Part shown: positions 10,237 through 20,800 of the stretch, one piece after another
Layout: every line of letters begins with the position of its first letter
Numbering within the stretch: the first letter of the stretch is position 1
Assembly (NCBI GenBank): GCA_031259965.1
Contig: JAIRKT010000103.1
Span: 1 to 33,531 of the forward strand
Direction of reading: 5' to 3'
Length of the DNA: 33,531 nucleotides
Source of the DNA: Christensenellaceae bacterium
Lineage (GTDB): Bacteria > Bacillota > Clostridia > Christensenellales > DTU072
Position numbers and translations under genes: made by a program
The notes under the pieces: model-generated
What the model was told of the DNA's origin: nothing
Database searches by the model: none
What the model saw: only the letters and a program-made list of their open reading frames with translations

Positions 10237-11868
10237 TTATTTGGTACCGCCTTTTTCTTTTCTGATTCGTTTAAACATTAAAAATTTGTTATTGTTATCT
10301 GAAGTGGTAGTTTTTTCTATCAGCTGTTTAATAGATACAGCTTTTTTGTAGTTGGCGATTATAAGAAAAATCAAGGCCAAAACAAGTCCAGTGAACACAA
10401 CAGACAGGGTAACAGTCAAAGCAACATTGGGTTTTTCTATATCAAAAACAATTTGTGTTTGGTTGCCAGCTTCATCAATAGCAGTTAAAACATAGTTGCC
10501 TGATTTTGTGAAAGTAACGGTGTCAGAATCAGAGAGAGTTAGAGTTTCCTCTTTATTATTAATTTTGACGGTTACTAAATGAGCTCCTGTTATTCCCACT
10601 ACAACGTTTTCATTGCAAAGAGCACCAGAGGCAACTCCTTTTATTTCAGGTGGTGTTTTGTCAATATGATTTAAATCTATTATTACTACGTCAGATGTAA
10701 TTCCCGCTCCGCTAACTGAGTAAAATCTATATATACCTGGCTCATAAATTGTTAACTGTCCATCTAAAAGTTCCTGAGGCGATGAATTTTCCGTTGAGAA
10801 GAAAACCTTGACACCACTCACACCAGACGTAGATGAGATGTCCAAAACAACAGGGTTGTTTGTAGGGGTTGTTTTCGAGGAGGACAATTCTACAGAAAGT
10901 TGAGGTTTAACAGAATCGACACATGTAATAAATTTGGTTGTTTCATCAGGGTTTGGTTCAAAATCGAAGACAACCGAGGATCCTGATATTGCCCTAAATA
11001 GAATAGGCTTGTTTATCTCTGGTATAATGTCTATAACATATTCAGAATTATGATCTGACATAGAAGATGTCCAACTATGATTATCTAAGGAATATTGATA
11101 AACAACACCCGATTTTGGAATAGCATAAGGAATTATAACATAAGTAACCGATGGAGCCCAGACGCCATCGTTGCCGCTAGCTAGGGGAAACACGGCAAAT
11201 TCGGGAATGGTAGTATCAATCCGATCAACTACAAAATCAGAATGTCGAACAGCACCAGTAGCGCTTGTTGTAGTTATTCTATACGAACCATTTTCTGAGG
11301 CCAAAAACTTGTTAAAACCAAATGGTATAGCCACAGGATCACCATCAGGCAGAAGCTGTATGGTAGTTGAAAAAGAGACAAATGATGGAGTATAATTAAA
11401 AGAGACCTCGTAGGCTTCTTGTGAATAAAAAGCTGCATCTGGCAAGATAAAATCAACAGAAGGAGCACTATCAACTAATACTGGCATATTGTATGTTGTT
11501 ACAGGGCCATCTGAGGATGAAGTTTTGATTTTAAATAAGATAGAAGATGCGTTTGTTGTTTGATCGATTAACAAAGAGGATTGATAGAAATCTTTCCAAA
11601 TAGTACCATTATCTAAACTAAACGCATAAAATTCGCCTGTTTCAAAGTTTGCACCTTTAATTTCAAATGAAATCCAGGAATAAAAGGCGGAGTCCTCTGC
11701 GTAGGCGCTAGTCAAACTATGATCAATTGAAACAATCTCAGGAGAGGTTAATTCCAGAGGGGCAGCTTCTGCTAGTATAGAATTTACTTGAGTTGATAGT
11801 AACAAAAGTACAATAGTAACACAAAGAAATAAGAGAATTGCTAAAATAGGACTTTTTAGTTTTTCCAT
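10237..11868 (-). CDS. Secreted Ig-like-repeat protein with C-terminal TM and short basic cytosolic tail
   Basis: N-terminal hydrophobic signal; repeated linkers DTTIPEF / DSVKPQLS / DKTPPEIKG typical of bacterial Ig-like repeats; TM VALTVTLSVVFTGLVLALIFLIIANY followed by KKAVSIKQLIEKTTTSDNNNKFLMFKRIRKEKGGTK. Overlaps the upstream gene by 13 nt. Confidence 0.8.
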   Translation of the reverse strand: MEKLKSPILAILLFLCVTIVLLLLSTQVNSILAEAAPLELTSPEIVSIDHSLTSAYAEDSAFYSWISFEIKGANFETGEFYAFSLDNGTIWKDFYQSSLLIDQTTNASSILFKIKTSSSDGPVTTYNMPVLVDSAPSVDFILPDAAFYSQEAYEVSFNYTPSFVSFSTTIQLLPDGDPVAIPFGFNKFLASENGSYRITTTSATGAVRHSDFVVDRIDTTIPEFAVFPLASGNDGVWAPSVTYVIIPYAIPKSGVVYQYSLDNHSWTSSMSDHNSEYVIDIIPEINKPILFRAISGSSVVFDFEPNPDETTKFITCVDSVKPQLSVELSSSKTTPTNNPVVLDISSTSGVSGVKVFFSTENSSPQELLDGQLTIYEPGIYRFYSVSGAGITSDVVIIDLNHIDKTPPEIKGVASGALCNENVVVGITGAHLVTVKINNKEETLTLSDSDTVTFTKSGNYVLTAIDEAGNQTQIVFDIEKPNVALTVTLSVVFTGLVLALIFLIIANYKKAVSIKQLIEKTTTSDNNNKFLMFKRIRKEKGGTK

Positions 11869-14800
11869 AAATCCTCCCGTTTTTTTCTTGATAGTATAAT
11901 AAATACAATAGTTGCAATTATAACTAAGATAATCAGTATTATTAAAATAATCAGCCAGGCAGGGGTTTGGGCACTTTGTTCGTTGAATTCAACCCAACTT
12001 GCATACAACATGGTATCAGAAGTAGGTTGAAATTCATCGGTTAGAGGAATAGATAATTCTTTGTTTAAATACCAACCCGCGAACAAGTAACCATCTCGCT
12101 TAGGTGTTTCATTTGGAATAAGGTCGCCTACTGTTATAATTATAGGACTTATAGAAGTTCCACCATATGTATTGAAAGATATAGTAATTTTGTTTTTGCT
12201 CCATTTTGCAAACAAAGTATCAAGATTTGCAGGCATAGTGCTGTTTTCAAATTTATCTGTCAAACCAGTGTCAGTATACCAGCCCTCAAAAGTATAGCCA
12301 GGTTTTGAAAGGGATGGTAATTCAAGGATAGAACCAAAATGCTCGATTATGGTAGGCACAGTGCCACCACCATATGTAACAAAAGATATTTCAAAAATAG
12401 CTGGTTTCCATCGAGCCGTTAGTTTAATGTCTTTTGCGGGCATTGTAGTTATAATATACTCAGAGGTGTCGGTTTCATTTAAATACCAACCAATGAATGT
12501 ATAACCTTCTCGCGTAGGCGTGGAAACGTCAGTAATAGGCGTACCATACGTGCCATAACGAGCATCAATGTGTGAACCGCCTGCTGAATCAAAGGACAGT
12601 TCATAATAAATATTAGAATTAGTCCATCCTGCAAAAATTGTAAGGTTTTCAGCTGGCATTGTGAGCTGGTCAAATGGGATAGTTAACTCTGTGTCTGCGA
12701 ACCAACCATTAAATTCAAAACCAGGTTTTAGAGGCAGTTCTTCTTCATCTGGGAGGAAAATAGGATCACCATAATTTGCAGTGATTTGAGGCACAAATGA
12801 TCCGCCATTTGTGTTAAAGGTTAATGTGTAATTGTTAATGCGCCATACTGCGTATAGTGTTATTTCCTCTTTCGATGTTAATTGTGATTTAGAATAATCT
12901 ATTACGTAATCAACCTTGTTAGAAATTCCAGGTAGAAGGCTCCATCCAATTATTGAATAACCAGTTTTCTCAAACGCAGGTTTGTTGAGAGGGTTGATAG
13001 TGCCATATTCATGGATTGAATTAAGCATAGAACCCGTGGCATTTTGATCATTTTTATCGTAATGCACGATATATGCACCAGCTTTATAAAGAGCGTAAAG
13101 AGTTATAACAGCCTCATTAGTTGATGATAGGTTAAGTACAGATTCAGAGTTTTGATAGAAGACATTACCATTTTGAGTTAATGACCATCCTATAAAGGCG
13201 TGTCCCTCTTTAAGGAAAACAGATTTTGTGAGAGCTTTAGTTTCGTCGTATGTGAATTTATCACGCGACATAGTTCCACTCCCTCCATTGGAATCATAAT
13301 CGACAAAATATGTGTTAGGTGTCCAGTTAGCATAGAGATGAATAGTTCCGTAAAACTCATAAGTTAGGCTAACAACCGAATATTCATCATCATACCAAGC
13401 TCCACTTCCATCACTATTTAGTGTCCAGCGAGAGAAAGAATAACCAGTTCTTTCAAAAGGATTGATATCTAAATTAGCAGGTATACTATAAGTCAAATTT
13501 TGATATGTCGTTGAATCATCTCCATAATTAGAATGAAATTCAACAGAATAGGGATTTAAAAACCAGTTGGCTGTTAGAGTTATTACTTCGCGGTCTATTG
13601 TAGTCAAGTTAGAGACGCTAGCGCCGTCTAAGATTGTATTATATTCTCCATACGACCAGAAAGCGAAGTAAGAACCGGTTTTTGTTATGAGGGATGTGGT
13701 TTTTGTAATATTTTTGATTTCATCGTAGTAAAATTCCTGTGGCGCGATAGAACCCTTTCCTCCGTTTGGATTGAATACTATTGAATATTCTATGGGCTGA
13801 TAGCGAGCAGATAATGTGACTGTTTGCAAATCCGCATTGAGGAAAGTACCACTTAGGGCAAATCGAATTTCGGAATTATTTAAATAATAACCAACAAAAA
13901 CATAACCCGTTTTTTTAGGAGCATTAATTTGATATGCAGATGCAAAAACTAGTTGAGAGGGATCATCGAATTCAGTCGTTCCTCCATTTTTATCAATGGA
14001 AAGAGTAAAGGTTAATGCCTCCCATATAGCAAAGAGGGTTATTAAATTGTCTTCGAGCAATATCTGCGTGCCATCCTGATAAGAGACAGATGAAGAAGCG
14101 CTAGATAAGCCCCAACCTTTAAAGTTGTATCCATAGCGAGTAAATGAATTTGCGGTTAATGTAACCATTGTCGCTGCACTGCCAGTAGTATTTTGCATTT
14201 GCCCACTCCCACCATTACTTATATATTGAACCCCAGGATTACCCTTTGTGATCCATTGAGCAGAGAGGGATATAGATGAGGTGTTATCTGAGGAGGGGTT
14301 GCTAACGAGGTTTTTATAATAGCCCGCAGAATAGTGATTGAGATCTGCGTCCACCCAACCAGTAAAAATAAAATTTTCCTTAGTTGCTTCAGGCAGATTT
14401 GAATATTCATCATAAGTAAATGTTATAGGATCTATATTATTTCCACCGTCTGAGTTAAAGCTAACTGTATATTTGTATGGTGTCCAGAGGGCATAGATAT
14501 AAATTGTTTGAACTTTGTCTGTTAGATTGTAAATTTCAGACAGAGGCTCTCCAGTAGATTCAGGAGACAGAGACCAATATTTAAAACTATAGCCCACTCT
14601 TGAGTTATCAACTTCTAAAAGAGTTGCATGCTCGTCATAATCTACAAATTGTTCTTTTGTAGTATTTTCTATTTCTACATATTTAACTGAATATCTGATG
14701 GGGGCGAATTCAATAATAACTTCAAGATAGACAAATTCATTATTGGTATCTGCGAGGTTAGCTGAAATCATGGTCTGTAACAAGTCAGATTCTTCTGCAA

Positions 14801-17800
14801 AAGAAGGTATTTCTTCTGGAGCTATAGAGTAAGAGACAAAAGTATAACCATTTTTTAAATAGCCATTTTTTGGCCAGCTTTCTTCGATTGTTAATGTGGC
14901 GCTTTCCATATAACCCACAGCGCCAACAGGTGGATTCCAGGTTATTACAAATTTTGTCAGCTTCCATATTGCATAAAGTGTCACTGTGGACTCGTCAAGT
15001 GTGGTTAAATTCTTAACAAGTGCACTATCAGCGTATAACAATTCATCGCTTTCTTGATTTATAGTCCAACCATAAAAATAATAACCTCGTCTTGTATAAC
15101 TGTTTTTTATTAGAGCTATGGTTTCATCAAACTTGAGATAAATTTTGTCCTCCATTAATCCTTGACTATCCACACCGCCATTTGCGTTAAATTGTATAGA
15201 ATATTTAATTGGTGACCAGAGAGCATAGATGTTTACAACAGAATCATTAATATTAGTTAAATTTGATACTGTGTCATTATCATAATAATCCGCGCTGGTT
15301 TTTTCAGAATCAAGTGTCCAACCCAGGAAGGAATAGCCACTTTTATTAAACAGCAGAGCCTTTAAGTTGTAGAAAGTGTCGTAATTAAAACTTCGCTCAT
15401 CGTCTATGGCCTTTTGTGAAGAGTCAGAAAAATATCTTATGTAATATGTTATAGGTTTCCATATAGCGTAAAGATTTAATTTAAACAAAGATGGATTTTC
15501 TGGATCAACTGATACTAAATTCCCAGCATAATCTGGCGAGTCGCCTGTTTTGAAAACAATAGTCCCAGCAGATGTATCAGACCAACCCACAAAGAGGTAG
15601 CCAGTCCTGCTAAATTCAACCTCTTTGGTAAGGGCAGAAGAACCATCACCATAAGTATGGTTTATAACGGTTTTGGAGTTGCTACTAGGATAATTGCTGT
15701 TAAGAGTTATTTCAAATATTTTAGTATCCCACACAGGAAAGAATTTAATAACCGAATCCTGTACGACTCCTAGAGGTGTGGTAGATATTTTAGTTGAAAA
15801 CGAGAAGTTTGATGAAGTGAAATACCCAGATTCCGCAGTCCAACCCGTTAAAATGCTGCTCTTTAATTGTGAGATGGATTCGCTAGTCAAACCCGTTGCT
15901 TGCAATAATTGTTCTAATGTGAGGGGATAAAAATCCGCGAGTTCGCCATATCCTATTTTTACAAAGGTAGAGGTATTTTCATCTAAAACAAACTCAATTT
16001 TGAACACAACCGATGCCCATATCGCACGCAAGGTATCATTTTTAGTTACTAAGAGGTTATAACTATTAGTAATCGCGTCTAAGGTATAATGTTCGCCTAA
16101 AGAAGACAACCAACCCACAATATGCAAACCTTGAATTTCAGGACATTCCCATGAACCACTCTCATCTGTCAAAAGCAAATATGAATTATATGGCTTTGTG
16201 GAGGATGGTTTTGTTCCTGTGAAATCGGCTGAAATTCCAATATCAAAAGTGATTGTGTACTGCACATATCTCCATTTGAGATAAACGATAGTTGAGGGCA
16301 TGTCTACCCATGGGGTGAGAGTGCCACCATTAAATTTAAAGAGTAAAACTTCCTTGCCATCCTTAACATAATACCAACCAAGGGGCTCATAGTAATCTGG
16401 CAGGTGTATTGAAGTTGTAAGATTATCATAACCTGATGACCCTTTTGCTGGAGCTTTAGTTGTATATGTTGAACTATCATTTACGAAGGTTGCACCTGTA
16501 GCGCTAGACATATCAAATGTAATATTGGAATAAACTTCGAAGGTTATGGTTTTATTGAGTTTTATATAGTTGTTTCGTTCTATGTTGATTACAAAAGTGT
16601 ATATTCCGACTGCAGACATGTCAGAAAACAAGGAAGATAAATCACTCTGGTATTCGCTGGCCTCAGTTTTATAAGTGATAATATCACCCTCAATTGAACC
16701 CACAATGTTCAATTCAAAAGAATTTCCATCATAGTCCTTCGACTGAGAATCCGAAACTGTTATGTAATCCGCTAGGTTTTTAACTTGTACGTATGATATA
16801 TCAAAAAAGCCTGTTAATTTAAAACCATTATACATATACTCGAAGTGAATAGTATTAATTTGATTTTCATCTGAAGGATCTGGTATGTAAAAGGTTTGTG
16901 TTAGAAGTTTAAAATTCGATGTATCGTTTAGTACATTTCTAAAATCCAAAAGACTACCAGCAGGCCATACATTGAGATCGATGCCATATGTAGGATAATC
17001 GGGCCCTATGGGATAATTAACAATGAAATATGTTGGAGTAACTAAAGTAAAAATGGTCTGATCAGGGTCAGGGTCAGGTGTAAAGTAAGGATTATTTAAT
17101 ACAGTTTTTAAAAAGTCTAGGACACTATCTCCTGCATATCTAGTAATACTGGAGAGCTCATCTGGAAAGAGGTTATAATTAAAACAAGTTACAATATTAA
17201 AAGGATCTTCGTCGTCGATGTTCAATACATTGATCTCTAGTGAATAGTAAGCCTTAGCAAATTGTTCAGTGTTATCTGGGGTAAAAACCACATTGTATGC
17301 TACAGGAGTTGGTTCAACATATTCGCCATGATAAGAGATCCAAACGGAGGCTATATCGAAGTATTTTTTTACGAATGCAAATGTGCCAGGCACTGATACT
17401 TCACCACCTTGTGCGTTTGAATAGTATGCTCGAAGGGCATAAGATAAATTTTGTGATATTTTATCCGTCTGAGTACTAGCATACTGAAATTCGACATTGT
17501 AATATGCGTTATACCCGTTGGTAGCTATTATAACTTCTGTTAAAACGAAGCATTTTGAAACAAGGTCTTGAGGGGGGTTGTAGTTTCTCGCTGTTAGTGC
17601 TGATGGAATGAAATGTGCTAGCACTTTATAAGTTCCAGCCGCATTTATGGGTGTAAATGGAATGTAATAACCATAATATTCAGGAGTTAAATTCGAGATG
17701 TTAGAAGTATTAGAATCGATAGTTAAAACATCTGCATCACTAGGTTTTGCCCCTGTTAATGAACCCGCAAAAACATAGTATTTAGCAGACAAGTTAGAAT

Positions 17801-20800
17801 CATTAATAGTGGCGGACACAGAGTATGAAGTGCCATCTTTAACTGTCAGTTTAACTTCCTCAAAAGTTGATGGGAAGTAGTTGTTTTTTTCCATGGTTAT
17901 ATCAAGAATACAACTAATTGCCGGATCTGATATTAAAGTTAGTGTTACCTTTGTATGGTCACCATATAATCTAAATTCATCAGGATCAGAAGAATTAGCA
18001 TTATTATATGTTGCTTTAATTTGCGATTCAGATAATGCGCGAGTCTGACCATCGCGGTAGGTGGCAGTGACAATTATTCCGTCTGAAACAAGATGTATAG
18101 TGTCTAGAGGATGATAGATATAAGGATCACCATTATAACCAGCGCTGATGGAGGTAATATCATTAGTATAAATTTTGAGTGTGACTGTGCCTGTTGTTGT
18201 TGTATAATTGGGTTTATTCCACACCCAGGTATAAACTATACTAGCACCCGAAGTGACGCCCATGAATTTTAAAGTTTCAACAGGGATATCGTCTTGAAGC
18301 CAACTGAAGAATCCAGACTCTATAACCGCTTTTGCAGAGCTGGTGGGATCAACAACTATACTAGGCAAATTCCCATTAAACCAATAGTCATTATTCCATA
18401 ACTCACTTACAGGTGATTGAGGAGTGGGCTCTGAAAAAATGAGGTTAAATGCGGACGCTTCTATAGTTAGTTCGTTTATTGTTAAATTATACAAAATATC
18501 ATCGGGCTGATTATAATAATCTAGATTAGCATCAAACACTATCAACAGGTTGTAAGTGCCTGCATTATAAATAGAATTATTAGTTGCGCTGAGATTTGTT
18601 TTAACATAATAAGATCGCGAGTTAAGTAATCCTCTCATCAATCTCGAATCTGAATCGGTAATTTCATATTCATTTTGAGTTACTTTTGTATAGAGAAAAT
18701 AAGGTGTTGCAGGGTTTGAAATTACACTTATTTCATATGTGATAGAAGGATCGTAGTTAACGATTGAATCTGAAGCAGGGAGATTTTCATTGAGTTGCGT
18801 ATAGATAGTTTTTTTAGTTATTTTGACGGGTATTTTGTGCGTTTTTGTTATGCCATCTTCAATAAATGATAGGACTAAATATTCGTCTGATGCAATAAAA
18901 TCTGAAGCGTCAGGATTTGTATAATCTAGAGAAAATGCAGAAAAATCCGAAGACTTATTATTGTAAGTTGTGTTTTTGCTTGGATCATTATAATAAACAA
19001 CAACCACAAGACCAGCAGCAAAAAGATCATCTAGTGTAGGTTTTGTCGTGCCTGCAGTGCGTATGATGGAAGGAGAATTTTCAACTTCTATTTTTTCTAA
19101 CATGACTGGTGCTGCGTCAATCCAAACCATTCCAATTGAGGATTCATAATTAGCATTGTCATTTGGTGCGAATGAATAAGTGTATTGATGATATCCTTGT
19201 AAAGGGTATAATACAGGCTCTGAATTCAGATACCAGGAGAGGATGCCATGTTGGAGTATGTTTTGCGTTGCAAAACTAGCGAATGGGGTATCAATATAAA
19301 CGCTAGCGGGTATGTTAGGCGTCACATCTAATATAATTTTTGAAACTGGACCATCGAGTCTAAAAACAGCAAAATATGGTGGGCCGAATTCACCATAAGT
19401 ATTATCCCAAGGGATATATCTAACGACAAACACAGTATCACCAGTTAAAAAAGTGCTATTTATGGCGGCTTCAACAGTTTCTAAATCCCAGCTTGCAACA
19501 TCACTAATAATATCATTAGTGCCTTTTTGAGAGCCGTGGTAATATATTATGTCTGATGCAAATGTTACATCTGAAGTGGTTGTATCTGAATAGTTAAGTA
19601 GCACCTTGTATGTTAGAGGATTGAACCGCTGAAATGCACTGAAATAATAGAGACCATCGCGTTCTAAGGATATATTAATGGTTGATACATCGACTGCGTC
19701 AACTTTGATTGTATCTGAGGCGGTTTTGTAATTTACATTGTCTGTAGGTGTAAATGTCCAGGCATAGTCACTGAGCGCTGTTGTAATTAAGGAGGATGGC
19801 GAGAAGTTCCAAACACCTTGGATTTGATTTGGATTATATGCAAAATTGGTTAAATGATTATTTGTATATAAGGATTCATCCATAGGTAGTGAAACATAAA
19901 CCCCAGTTTCGAGTTGCGTCACGTGCAAGTTGTAATCATTTACAGAAGGTGGGTTTTGGGAATCTCCAGGCGTTTCTTCGCCAGCAAAAATCACAGAGAG
20001 CCCCTCATAAAGGAAAAGAACGGATTGGCTTTCAGAATATGCAAAAAAACAATCAGTATTGGGTGTGTGTTCTAGAGAGCCCTCTCCATTTGACCTTAGA
20101 TACTGTATTTCATAGTGATCTCGAAGAACTTGCGAAATGGAGCCATCATTGTATGTCGCAATGAGTGCTATTCCATAGATATCAATTTCTTCAAAAGCAT
20201 TATATGTTCTTTTGTAGTGAGATGTGGCAAATGTAAAATCAAAGTAAGTAACAGCAATAGAGACGACCTTTCTTGCAATTATTTCAAATGTCTTAGTTAC
20301 TATGCTTTGATAAAGGGCACCACCCATACCAACTATATAATTATCTGAGAATGTTATTGTTAATTCAGCTATGCCATTAGTTCCATCATTATTTGCAAAC
20401 ACATTATTACGATATGCAGCGACAAAATCTAGCGCAGGAGCTGACTCATCTAACGAGGTGCTATTAGAATCCGTAATTTGAAACTCTGCTTGCAAAGAAA
20501 TGCCTTTTGTAATAACACTAGGCAGCTCAGTTGAAAAAGAGTCTGCTGTGTTTTGAAATCTCAAAAGGATATTGTTAATGGGAACAGTTTGCTTGTTAAT
20601 TGTCACATCAAAATAACTATCGATAGGGCTTGTTTTATGTTCTATGCCATATTTTGCGATGCTAGTTATTAATGTGTGTCTGTAATAGCCTGAGTCTATA
20701 ACGTTTGAGAATTTAAGAGAGGTTTGATTTGGCGCGAGCCCATCAATTTTAGTATAGCTGAGCCCAGTTTTTGTTTTGTCGACACTCCAATCAGACAGAT

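Noticed and set aside
11856-11990. Sortase-anchored protein call for the giant
   Set aside because: The C-terminus has a TM segment and basic tail but no LPXTG-like motif before it.
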